Positions 33,447-44,237 of a stretch of DNA of 64,000 bases are shown here, piece after piece. The notes under the pieces were generated by a model that worked only from the letters and a program-made list of their open reading frames with translations, was not told where the DNA came from and made no database searches. Position 1 is the first letter of the stretch. Every line of letters starts with the position of its first letter. Source of the DNA: Cryptomeria japonica (lineage: Eukaryota > Streptophyta > Pinopsida > Cupressales > Cupressaceae); assembly GCF_030272615.1 (NCBI RefSeq), contig NC_081409.1, positions 877,119,594 to 877,183,593 of the forward strand, given 5' to 3'. A program made the position numbers and the translations under genes.

Positions 33447-35277
33447 ATGGCCTTCGTACACAGATTCGACCGTGTTCGTCGATTTCAGAGGCCAGCAGAG
33501 GCAGGAGAGCCGGTAAGTACCACCAAACCTCCTCGTACTTTGATGCATTTATTGTTGTCATTAATGCATGCTAGGTAACAATAAATGCACTAGGAATAGG
33601 ACTTTAAAAAATGCAAAAAACGTAGAACCGCGTCTGTGTCGGTGCCAGGCGCGTCTGTGTCCGCCAAGCGCGTCTGTGTCGGTTCCAGTCGCGTTTACGT
33701 CTGGGACCGCGTTTGTGCTTGATGCGAGCGCGTCTGTGCATTTCAGACGCGTTTGTGTCCTGTAGGGGTGTTTAGGTGCCGAAGTCGCGTTTGTGCATGA
33801 TGTAAGCACGTTTATGTCCAGAAAGCGCGTCTATGTTGCAGAAGCACGTTTGTGCAGTCAAGAAGCGCGTTTATGAGTTTAAAGCGCATTTATGTCTTAA
33901 AATGTATGGTTTCAGTCTTCTAGGAAGACTAGGATAGATCAAGGCACTTTGTGATGAACAGGGAGTACCAAGATAGAGTACTTTGTGATGAATAGGGAGT
34001 ACCCAGAGTGTGAGCAGCACTTTGTGATGAACAGGGAGTGCTAAATGTGAGTAACACTTTGTGATGAACAGGGAATGTCACACACGTAGTACTTTGTGAT
34101 GAACAGGGAGCACTACTAGGATAGATAGCAACACTTTGTGATGAACAATGAGTGTCACTAGGATAGATAACCATATGCATTTAGATAGCAAGTAGCATTT
34201 TGTGATAAACAATGAATGCCACGATAACTGACATGATTCGATTGTTTGACTGCAGGAGTATCTGCCTATGCTAGAGTCACGGGAGAGATTCCCGTCTACA
34301 CAGAGACTGCGACCAGAGTTGTCTTTTGAGGACAGAGCTGCGATTGAGGAGATGGGTTTGAGACATGTGTTGTATGTGCCTGAGTTTCGAGCGAACATGG
34401 GTTTGCTAACTGTACTGGCAGAGAGATGGCACTCCGAGACTTGCACTTTTCACTTGCCGATGGGGGAGATGACAGTGACCCTCGAGGATGTATACAGGAT
34501 TTTGTGCATACCGATCGATGGAGAGATGATCCCATACGATCGAGATGGAGACAGAGAGGCGCTGAGATGGGTATTCCAGGATCCAAGACTGGAGATGAGG
34601 GTGGGACACATGGCATGGGATACCATGACATGGATAGGATTAGCACTACCAATAGTGTTGGCAGGAGTGATCAGTGAGTTCCTCTGTATCAGTTTTGTAC
34701 CATTTTGTATAATGATGTAGACACCTGCGGGTGATTGTAGCCATATGATTTTGACATCATTGTATCATGACATTTTATATATATATATATATGAGATGAT
34801 GAATCTTTGCGGTAGCTATATGCATCTGTACCTATGTGATGAGATGTTCTTATGTGATGCTTATGATATGGATGCAAATATGTATATGATGCAATGCAAT
34901 ATTTTTGTTCTTTTATGTTTTATATGGGATGCATGATGCAAATGTGAATGTATGTAATGCAGATGAATATGATAATGCAAATGATTATTTACATGATGGA
35001 AATGTAAGATGTGCTAACATGTGTTGTATGCAGGATGTGATGCAGTTGTGATATGTATATGTATGTATGAAATGCTTATATGTGGTGATGCGGGTGTAAC
35101 TATATGAAATGCAAGTGTTTTTGGTGTGTCATTATACTCAATCATGTGATAGCAGGCTACGCGGACTCGAGAAGGACAATGGAAGTCAATCAAGAAAGGG
35201 GGATGGAAGACAGAAGATATGAACGTGAAAGAGCTTCTTGTGCATTATCATCATTGAGCTTTATTATGGCAAAATAG
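33447..35277 (+). CDS. Plant mobile domain (PMD) gene, antisense in element B, three predicted exons
   Basis: Predicted exons: 33447-33512 (MAFVHRFDRVRRFQRPAEAG..), 34256-34673 and 35156-35277, 201 residues, all in frame. Splice sites are GTAAGT at 33513, TGCAG at 34251-34255, GTGAGT at 34674 and AGCAG at 35151-35155. Exon 2 is the N-terminal part of a plant mobile domain: SRERFP, GLLTVLAERWHSET, TFHLPMGEMTVTLEDVYRIL and LPIVLAGVIS. Element C has the same exon 1 / exon 2 structure at the same phase. Compared with C, the second half of the domain is missing here and a 41-residue unrelated tail replaces it. PMD proteins occur both in plant silencing factors (MAIN/MAIL1) and in transposons. Lying antisense to the genomic RNA explains why its introns survive retrotransposition. 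Exon 3 is the least certain part. Confidence 0.65.
33629..33896 (+). repeat. CGCGTCTGTG box array in PMD intron 1 (14 units, about 20-bp period)
   Basis: Boxes of the form GCGCGTCTGTGTC or GCGCGTTTATG start at 33629, 33650, 33669, 33690, 33708, 33729, 33748, about 33767, 33786, 33807, 33826, 33845, 33866 and 33885. Spacing alternates mostly between 21 and 19 (or 18) bp. Spacers differ. The same box in the opposite orientation fills the element leader (52311-52592, 53821-54076). Confidence 0.92.
33914..34219 (+). repeat. Hairpin-box array in PMD intron 1 (7 units of 25 bp)
   Basis: After a perfect AGTCTTC/GAAGACT hairpin (33914-33930), seven 25-base units start at 33944, 33978, 34017, 34054, 34089, 34131 and 34195. 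Each has a 15-base middle TTGTGATGAACAGGG (or close) flanked by 5-base arms. Arms are GCACT/AGTAC, GTACT/AGTAC, GCACT/AGTGC, ACACT/AATGT, GTACT/AGCAC, ACACT/AGTGT and GCATT/AATGC: four perfect pairs, three with one transition mismatch. Confidence 0.9.
34674..35155 (+). other. Putative PMD intron 2, ATG/TAT-rich
   Basis: Bounded by GTGAGT and GATAGCAG. It contains a short (TA)n run at 34779-34791 and many ATGATG/ATGCAAATG-like repeats. No ORF of note. Confidence 0.4.
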
Positions 35278-36346
35278 GTTATGACAATCGAGGTATATGT
35301 TTGACCCAGAAAGTCATTGTACCTGTTTGCATGGAGATAAGATAGTCACAAACAAGGAATGCCCCAGTTCATACTAGACTCATAGTGTCCTCATATCCTT
35401 GGACAAGTCATAGCATTACTAAAAGACAATCCACAGATAGCAAATGCGAATAGGTGACGATACCCCATCCTCGCCTTTCTAGTCAAAGACATCCTGGAGA
35501 TGGAATCTTTAGTCAGAGACATCCTGGAAAAGCTAAAAGACATGTCACCAAAAAGATAAAATCAAAAGAAAGCCAAGACTTGACACCAACATCCACTGTA
35601 GTCCTCAAGTTTAGTGTCTCTTGTCACTTGTTTAAGTCTTATTCGATTGTGGTCACAATGTTCACTTTCACAAAAAGGATAGATTAACACTGAACCATAT
35701 GTTGTCTGAGTCTATTGAAAGATTTGATTTTGTTGAGGCCCATTGTTGCTACTGTGTCTCATTTGAAACTGACTGAATCCATGAAACTGATACTTTATTG
35801 TGGAGAAGATGAAACTTTATTGTGGATCTGTGATGCAAATGTTGCTTTATTGTGGATTGTGCGCGAATAGACTGAAAAAAGCTGGAAGAAACTGTACTCC
35901 CCGAAACATGTGATGTTCTCAGTTCCACACCCATCAGTAGATGTAGGATTTGCCTTAGCCACAGATAGGATCTGATTTATTATGAATGGAAAGGGAGGCG
36001 AAAAGGGAGGTTCATTATGAATGGCTAACCAATCTTGGGTAGATCAATAACAAGCCATGATGGGAATGGGTAAGTTTATTATGAATGAATAGGTTGTGAG
36101 TGTGTGCAAAGTGAAGGATGAAAGTGAATCCTGAAGGAGGGAGGAGCAATGTCTCTACACATGGCGCTGGTGACCCAGTTTTCACCATGGTACTTGCCTA
36201 GGGCGCCACCGAAGTGGTTTTCACCATTGGACGAAATTATTTCTCTTTACTTTTTTCGATTTTTCAATGTTTTTTGTGTCACAAGGCGCCTGTTTGCCAG
36301 GTTTTCACCAAGTAACGATTTTTTTGTTTTATAATTTTTTTGTATT
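35278..36346. other. Region between PMD gene and nested TR-GAG element
   Basis: No convincing ORF. Short phrases recur: GTCA(A/G)AGACATCCTGGA twice (about 35483, 35511), CTTTATTGTGGA three times (35789-35856), TTATTATGAATG or TTCATTATGAATG three times (35975-36084), and GGCGC-(C/T) with TTTTCACCA repeats at 36161-36310. Possibly the 3' part of the PMD transcript and the integrase-side spacer of element B. Confidence 0.4.
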
Positions 36347-37590
36347 TGTAAAGCGGAAAATCGCGATCGAACCCTAGTTGCTCTCCCCTCTTCCAACTCC
36401 AAGGAGAGAGAAGGGAGATTCACTAGGGTTGATGGTTTTCACTTAGGGGAGAGACTTTACATTCAAAAGAGGGGTTGAAACCCACAAGATCCAATCCCAC
36501 ATAATGCAAGATTGGATGCTAAATGTGTTTCAAGGGTTAAGAAAGCAAGGCTACCCTCTTTTGTAAAGAATGTTGATAGAAGAATTAAGCTAGGAATGCA
36601 TAGAAAGTGACAAAGATTCGCTTATAAACTGAGATAGGGATATAGGATGAAGCTGCGGACCTGGAATTAGCAGTAAAATGTCGATACGGCGTTGTCCTGC
36701 AAATTTGAGCAAAAGTTGTCGGGACGATGGCGCCCGACGTGCACACGGTCCTCCGAAAAATCCGCGAAATGAAGGGGGATCTGTTCATCTCTGCACAAGG
36801 ATTCCAGATCTTCAATTTCAGCCGTGTACCTGCAACCTACACACAGAAAAGCGAAGACGATTGGGGGGTTAGGGATTAGGGGTTTGCCTTTAGGTCAAAC
36901 CCCGGTTTTGGAATTAACCAAGAAATGAGAAATTGTTGTAAATGTAAATGTATGTAATGTAAAACAAGTACTAATACCTTGTTGTAAGGATGTTTGTATC
37001 CTTATGTGCGAAGGTATAGATGTTGTTGTTTGTTGTATGTTGTATGTTGTATGTAGCATGTAGTATGTGATCTCCTCTTCAATGGTTGAATCCTTGTCTT
37101 GAATGCAACACTTAGCCTTGAATGGAGACTTAGAATGATCAATTGCTTGAAAGAATGCTTGAATGCTTGAATGCTTGAGTATAGTTTCCACACTTTTTCC
37201 ATCATATCGAATGAAAGAGGAAAATGTAGTTTATATACTTGTCAATTAGGGCTGATAAACTGATTTTCCCGACCTTAGGCCGACCAGGAAAGATAATTTT
37301 CCAATTTGCAAACATAAAGACCCAAAGTCCAAAAGAGACCGGGCCCAAAATAGGACCCAGGGACCAGGGCGCTGGGCGCCATGGTCCTGGGGGACAAGGG
37401 CGTTGGGCGCTCTGGTCCCACCTCCCAGGACAGCAGGGTGCAAAGGAGGTTCAGGTCAGGGTGCAAGAAAATGCAGTTTTCAGTGTCAGAATCAGGTTTC
37501 GGGGTCTCCATTCAGGTTGCGTGTTGCGTCGCCATCGTGAAGACCCAAATGCGGTTGAAATTGCAAGTGTCGCAATTTTAGGACGCTACA
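36347..37590 (-). repeat. TR-GAG 2 3' LTR
   Basis: It lies next to the polypurine tract at 37591-37605. TATA box on the minus strand at about 37231-37238 (AAGTATATAA). A hairpin GGACCGTG ... CATCGTCC is at 36722-36751 (minus sense). Confidence 0.9.
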
Positions 37591-37946
37591 TTTAGCCCCC
37601 ACTTTAGCGGGAGTATAAGCGTACGCCAATACTTCCGGTAAAGTACAAGGAAATAACATTGAAAAACCTTCACCACGTCAAGGACGCAAGATACACCAAG
37701 CCCCCAGTGGACTAAGGATCTTACGAATTCGATTGACAAAGTAAAAGGGAAGATCGCGAGGGAGAACCATGACTGTCAGTAGTAAGGTTCCCTCACTATG
37801 AGTCATGCAAGAAAGATATCAAAAATTTTCAAGGCAAAGCTAAATTTGTCAAGAAATTTTCAAGTATCTTGAAAAGATATGGACGGGATGTATGCCCCCT
37901 TACGTTAAAGCGATCGCACACGCCTCACCGGGGGTGATTGCTTTAA
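37591..37946 (-). promoter_or_regulatory. TR-GAG 2 polypurine tract and upstream hairpin
   Basis: Minus strand AAAGTGGGGGCTAAA (37591-37605) abuts the LTR. GGGGGCAT is at 37892-37899, and a hairpin with arms TTAAAGCAATC / GATCGCTTTAA is at 37905-37946. Same order as in TR-GAG 1. Confidence 0.75.
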
Positions 37947-38329
37947 GGTAGTGATACATATAAGAAATGAGAAAGGAGCAAATTATCACAAGGATTTAGC
38001 CCCCAAGTGTGAGATAAACCCAAGGATAATAGACACAAAACACAAAGCACGAGGTGACTTCGCTTTCCTCGGGGTCAGTATGTTGTATGATAATTCATGT
38101 ATATCATATGTATGTATGCATAATTGTTCTTCATTCCCCAATCAAGGAAGGTCACCTAGAAGAAGGGAACACATGTGTCTTTTGAGTCAACATGAGAGAG
38201 ATCGAGAGATCTCAATGCTTTGCATCGTCCTCAAGTAGACAACACTAAGGACAACAAATAGAAGAATGAGAGTAACATATAGAAGAAGTAACAAAAGAGA
38301 GGAGGAGAGAATCTGCTATGCTAATGAAA

Positions 38330-41300
38330 CTAGTCTAGCACGTCATCTACCCCCCGATCTTGCTGATCAATGTTTCGGGAAGGTAGGGAACATGCTAGAG
38401 GAGGAACATCCAACACAGCAGATGGAGCTATCACAAGATCCAAACAAGGGCTATGTTCATGTTCCAAGCCACGTTGTTCTTGTCTAGGAGCTAGGATAAG
38501 TGCTTTAGAAAATTCGTTAGATAAATGGTTATCAATATCAACAAGTTCATATTCACTATCAGAATGAACAGTAGAAATAGCATTTTCATCGTGAATGACA
38601 TTTTCATCTATATCATCATCAAGATTTATAAAAATAGGATCTTTAACTCATACAGGATCAAGACCATCATGCATCTTATGTTTAGGAGATTTAGGCTCAA
38701 TGTCCGGCTGAGGAGAAAATGGAATAATGCTTGTTGAAGGTGTTTTTGGAGATTGCAAAGTTTGAGAAGCAGCTGCTTGAGCTCTAAGACGACGCTTTCA
38801 TCAGCGTTCACCTGCAGAACGATTTCGTCTAGTCTTAGTAGGAAGTGGAGAAGATTGAGGAGGAGGAATGTTCTCATCCTTATCACTTGGGTGTTTAGGT
38901 TGTGGTCTCTTAGGCTGGATAATAGGAGAAGAAGAAGGTCTCTTCTCTCTATTGAAGGAAGGAGGAGGAACTGCTCCATATAAGGGAGGAATATTTGGTT
39001 TTGGAAGGAGACCAAGTCCATCATGACGAGGAGGGATAGGTTTACTTTTAGGAAGTTTATTAGATATAGTTATAGTCACATCCATAGGAATGGGTGAGGA
39101 ATCTTCTTGAGGAAAGACATTAGTTTGACCTTTCAAAGGAAGAACTTCCTTCTCAAGAATGATAGGAATATCAAGTTTGGGTGTTCTAGGTTCACTTAGA
39201 GATAGGATCATATCTGTTTTCCACTTTTGATAAGATTTGAAAAGATGATCACTTCGCGGAGGAAGAGATTGGAATTGTTTAGGCCAAAAATAATCAATAG
39301 GAACGCTAGAAGTTCTTTCAGCTGGTTTAAAGAGACTATGATTGACAGTAACAACTTCACCATTATGGGGAAATTCCAAACACTTGTGAATAGGAGAAGC
39401 AATAGCTTTCATGGAAGATAGCCAAGGATAGCCTAGCTTCACACGAAATTGTTCGGATGATGGAATAATAGCAAAGTCCACATCAAGGGATTTGTTATGG
39501 ACCTCAATAGGTAATGTAATAGAACCAATTGCAGGAGAAGAAAATGCATCAAATAATTTCACAATCACATCTGTTTTGTCATAGATCACTTGATTCAATT
39601 GCAAAGTAAAAAGAAATTCTTCAGTAATGACATTAACCATACAAGAAGGGTCAATAAGCACTCCACGGCAAGGTGTATTCTTGACTTTTGCAACTATATA
39701 TAAAGGACCATCAGGTGCCCTGATAGTTTCACTAGAATCAAATGTGATGGAAGGTTCTTTAGGGATTTTCTATTGCTCCACAAAGTTAATCACATTAGGA
39801 GTCATAGACACAAGATCATCAGGTGAGACAGAGGAATCAGTAGTATCAATCGCATTAGAGGTATGAGAAGGTAATGGATCAGTGAAAATATGAAGATTTT
39901 GGTTAGGAGGAGCTACAGATGTGTTGCCTCTATCATTCACTCCAGAAACAGAAATAGTATTATTATCAATCAAATCTTGAATTTTCCCCTTTAAAGAAAA
40001 ACATTTTTCAGTATCATGCCCAGGTTGACGATGAAATTGACAAAAAGATTTGTTATCAAAATAAGGTGAAGTAATCTTTGCAGGATCAATTTTCCTTATA
40101 GGAGGAAGAGTAAGCACATTTTGTTCCATTAACTTATTCATAATACTATGCAATGATTCATTCAAAGGAGTAAACTTTCTTTCTCTCTTGAAAAACTTAG
40201 AAATAGGAGGCACACCTGATGCTGCATTCACATTGTTGTTGATGATGTGTTCATTGAATTTAATGGACTCTCTGTTCGGTTTAAACTTCCCAAATGGTTG
40301 TTGACTACTATCACCCTTATCACTCGGAGTCATAGGATGTGATTGTTCCATTTGACTCATAGTCAGTTGATAATTGTGAAGAGTTGCGCACAACTGTTGG
40401 AAAGAAGTAAACTCAGAAAACAGGAGTTTTTCTCTAATGTCTTTTTGTAAATTAGAAATAAAGATTCTTTGAATATCATTGTCAGGCACTGGAAAGGAAA
40501 TTTGAGCATACAAATGCTTATATCTACCAATGAAATCAGTCACTTTTTCTTTAACACCTTGTTTACAATGCATTAAATCAATCAAAGTAACTTTAGGACT
40601 TATATTGTTTTGAAATTGTTGAATGAAAGCATTTGCAAGTTGTTCGAAAGAAGTAATAGAATAGGAAGGCAACGAGCAATACCATTGTAGGGCTTTGTCT
40701 CTTAATGTTCTAGTAAACAGTTTTGCAAGCAACCTTTGGTCATAAGCAAAATCAGTACATATTGTTTGAAAGGTCTTAACATGTGTTAGAGGATCACCCT
40801 TACCATTATAAAGCTCCAAATGCGGAATTTCAACATGTTTAGGGGGGATAGCTCGAACAATATCAAGAGAAAGTGGGCTCGCAACATCAAATGTGGGCAC
40901 ACTAAACTTAGATTGATTCATAGAGGCAATTTGTTGCTGTAAAGAAGAGACAGTTTGTGCAAGATTGTTAATGATCGCTTCAGTCGAAGAGTTCATATTA
41001 GACGTGTTAGATTGTGATGGAGGTGTTATGTTATTGAAAGAAGGTAGAGAGTAAGGTGGTGGGACACTATGATAGTTAGTCATAGGAGATGATTGGACAA
41101 GAGGAACACTACAAGGAGGAATGGAATGGTTAAATGAATTGCCCCCTTGCGTCATGTTCATTTGTGGTGATATAATAGGCACACTCATTGAAGGAATGAA
41201 TGAAGAAGTTGGATTGATTGAAGGAAGAGGGTTAATTGAAGAAGAGGGATTGCCCCCATGACTAGTGATCATAGGAGGAATGTTTTGTGTTGAAGTAGTC

Positions 41301-41776
41301 ATTATGTTTGATGTAAAAGTAGGTATACTAGCAATAGGAGTCGTCAAAGGAATAGAATGATTGACTTGAGTAGGAGGTTGTGTATAACCTAAGGTTTCGG
41401 CACAACTTTTCATAGGCATCACATTTGAATCCACAATGTGTGCAATACCACGCAAAATATCAATTCCATTCTTATCACTTTGAAGCATACGTTTTAGACC
41501 CTCAATTAAAGGAAGAGCTTGACTATCAGGGTATTCTTGAGACATCCATTGTCTAAAATCGTCAAATTGGTTATCCAATTTTGAAAGTTGTTCTACAGAA
41601 ACCTCATGGAGAGCTTCTTCATCATTAAGAGGATTAGAGGAATTACCCATGTCCTCGTTAAAAAGACCATTCAAATTAGGTTCCATCTCTTCAGTAATTA
41701 AACCTTGGAAGGACTTAATTCTAAGGCTTCGTCTAACGGGAATAGTGTAAGTAGGACTTATTGTTGTAAAACTCAT
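38330..41776 (-). pseudogene. TR-GAG 2 gag-protease-like polyprotein (about 1150 codons)
   Basis: One frame runs from ATG 41776 (MSFTTISPTYTIPVRRS) to the stop at 38330-38332. It is broken only by a TAG at 39767, tandem TGA near 38800 and a TGA near 38650, so it is the better preserved of the two copies. Parts: acidic N-terminus; Asn/Ser/Pro linker; gag domain LELYNGKGDPLTHVKTF ... DKALQWYCSLP (about 40830-40400); zinc knuckle CQFHRQPGHDTEKC (about 40040-40000); protease-like domain with LIDPSCMVNVI (about 39660) and LGYPWLSSMKA; Pro-rich tail. The catalytic triad reads DPS, shared with TR-GAG 1. The domain is therefore kept as sequence but may be inactive. Confidence 0.85.
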
Positions 41777-42956
41777 GCACTAGAGAGAGAGAGATTTTGA
41801 ATTTTCGAGGTAGCAAATTTCAGTAAAACCAGCCAATCTTCCAGATTTAAGCTGTTAAATACAATCAGGACAATCTCCCGAAATTTCGAAAAAAATGTCC
41901 GGGATCATGGCGCTCGGAGTGCACGCGGTCCTCGCAACTTTTTTCAAAATTTGCAGGGATGAAAGTTATGATGATTTTACAGCTAACCTGAAAAAATTGA
42001 GTGATTTTACGATCTGTAGATAGGCCAAATTAAAGTTGCAATCCCAAAATTGAACCCTACCAAGATTGTCGAAAAATGCAAAATTTGAATTTTGAAAAAG
42101 AGAGGGAAACTGAAATTTTGAATTTTATGATTTTAGAGGGAATACCAAAAGCAATGCAAGTTTTGGATTTTAAAAATTGACTTAATTTCACGCAAAATTC
42201 GATTTTGAAAGCGGAAATCAAAGTTGTTGTAATTAAGCACTTAATTTCAAAAGTCACAAATTGCAAGAATTTGAATAAAGCACTGAAATTTCGAATGAAT
42301 GTTAACACACTTTTCAGATTTAGGACTGTAAGAAACATAATTTTGACACAAATTTCAATTTCAACAATTTTTTGAATGATTAGAAGCCTCAATCCAAGCA
42401 ATCGCTAGACCAACTTTGACTGTAATTTTGAAAGTGTTGTAATTGATAAAATCAGCCAAAATTCTGGATTTTAGCAGAAAAATACAGTAAGATCTCGCTC
42501 CCGAAATTTCGAAAAAAATGTCGGGGACGATGGCGCTCGGGGTGCACACGGTCCTCGCAACTTTTTTCCAAATTTTCAGGGATGAAAGATATTGTGATTT
42601 TATGCCGGAATCCAAAGTTACAGCCGATTTGGAAATGTTTTGATCAATGAAATTGTCGGACAAAGGTTGAATCAAGAGGGTTTCAAAAATTAGGGTTTTG
42701 ACACTTAACCACTTAATTTTCAAAATTAAAGCACAAATATTAATTGATAATTTGTAATAGAAGGGCAGATCTGAAACAAGCATTAACAATTAAACATTTC
42801 ACAAGTTTAATTACTTAAAAAGAAAATTTAGGGTTTTTATGCAATTAACCTCTAAAATTTTGCAAAAGATCAAACATGGAAATGTAATTAAGGAATCCAA
42901 TTTTCAGATCTAACTATGAATAATCAGAAAGGATGTTCACGTCGGGTTCACCAAAA
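41777..42956 (-). other. TR-GAG 2 leader and primer binding site
   Basis: The PBS TTTTGGTGAACCCGACG (minus strand, about 42940-42956) adjoins the 5' LTR. The leader carries two copies of a GGACC..G-TGCAC hairpin (41902-41931 and 42525-42554) that also occurs in the LTR, with a flanking AACTTTTTTC-AAATTTGCAGG-like stretch. No ORF. Confidence 0.65.
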
Positions 42957-44231
42957 TGTAAAGCGGAAAATCGCGATCGAACCCTAGTTGCTCTCCCCTC
43001 TTCCAACTCCAAGGAGAGAGAAGGGAGATTCACTAGGGTTGATGGTTTTCACTTAGGGGAGAGACTTTACATTTAAAAGAGGGGTTGAAACCCACAAGAT
43101 CCAATCCCACACAATGCAAGATTGGATGCTAAATGTGTTTCAAGGGTTAAGAAAGCAAGGCTACCCTCTTTTGTAAAGAATGTTGATAGAAGAATTAAGC
43201 TAGGAATGCATAGAAAGTGACAAAGATTCGCTTATAAACTGAGATAGGGATATAGGATGAAGCTGCGGACCTGAAATTAGCAGTAAAATGTCGATACGGC
43301 GTTGTCCTGCAAATTTGAGCAAAAGTTGTCAGGACGATGGCGCCTAGCGTGCACACGGTTCTCCGAAAAATCCGTGAAACGAAGGGGGATCTGTTCGTCT
43401 CTGCACAAGGATTCTAGATCTTCAATTTCAGCCGCGTACCTGCAACCTACACATAGAAAAGCGAAGACGATTGGGGGGTTAGGGATTAGGGGTTTGCCTT
43501 TAGGTCAAACCCCGGTTTTTGAATTAACCAAGAAATGAGAAATTGTTGTAAATGTAAATGTATGTAATGTAAAACAAGTACTAATACCTTGTTGTAAGGA
43601 TGTTTGTATCCTTATGTGCGAAGGTATAGATGTTGTTGTTTGTTGTATGTTGTATGTTGTATGTAGCATGTAGTATGTGATCTCCTCTTCAATGGTTGAA
43701 TCCTTGTCTTGAATGCAACACTTAGCCTTGAATGGAGACTTAGAATGATCAATTGCTTGAAAGAATGCTTGAATGCTTGAATGCTTGAGTATAGTTTCCA
43801 CGCTTTTTCCATCATATCGAATGAAAGAGGAAAATGTAGTTTATATACTTGTTAATTAGGGCTGATAGACTGATTTTCCCGACCTTAGGCCGACCAGGAA
43901 AGATAATTTTCCAATTTGCAAACATAAAGACCCAAAGTCCAAAAGAGACCAGGCCCAAAATAGGACCCAGGGACCAGGGCGTTGTGCGCCATGGTCCTGG
44001 GGGACAAGGGTGCTAGGCGCCCTGGTCTTGAAGGACCAGGGCGCTGGGCGCTCTGGTCCCACCTCTCGGGACAGCAGGGTGCAAAGGAGGTTCAGGCCAG
44101 GGTGCAAGAAAATGCAGTTTTCAGTGTCATAATCAGGTTTCGGGGTCTCCATTCAGGTTGTGTGTTGCATCGCCATCGTGAAGACCCAAATGCGGTCGAA
44201 ATTGCAAGTGTCACAATTTTAGGACGCTACA
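42957..44231 (-). repeat. TR-GAG 2 5' LTR
   Basis: Matches 36347-37590 with scattered transitions and a 31-bp extra GGCGCCCTGGTC-type repeat near 44015-44045. Followed by GTATT. Confidence 0.9.
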
Positions 44232-44237
44232 GTATTT

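Larger units (their letters stand above)
36347..44231 (-). mobile_element. TR-GAG element 2, nested in element B, 7.9 kb
   Basis: LTRs 36347-37590 and 42957-44231 start TGTAAAGCGG and end GGACGCTACA on the + strand. The duplication GTATT is at 36342-36346 and 44232-44236. PBS, leader, gag-protease-like frame and polypurine tract are all on the minus strand; no RT or integrase. Sister family of 18237-25812, sharing the protein start MSFTTISPTYTIPVRRS. The two LTRs differ at roughly 25-30 sites plus a 31-bp length difference, much more than the LTRs of the enclosing element B. Confidence 0.92.

Noticed and set aside
34745-34936. Open frame in the PMD intron 2 region
   Set aside because: ATG/TAT-rich low-complexity sequence between good splice signals; no domain.
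37239-37595. Open frames inside TR-GAG 2 LTRs (also 43982-44251)
   Set aside because: They lie in LTR U3/R sequence, differ between the two LTRs and resemble no protein.
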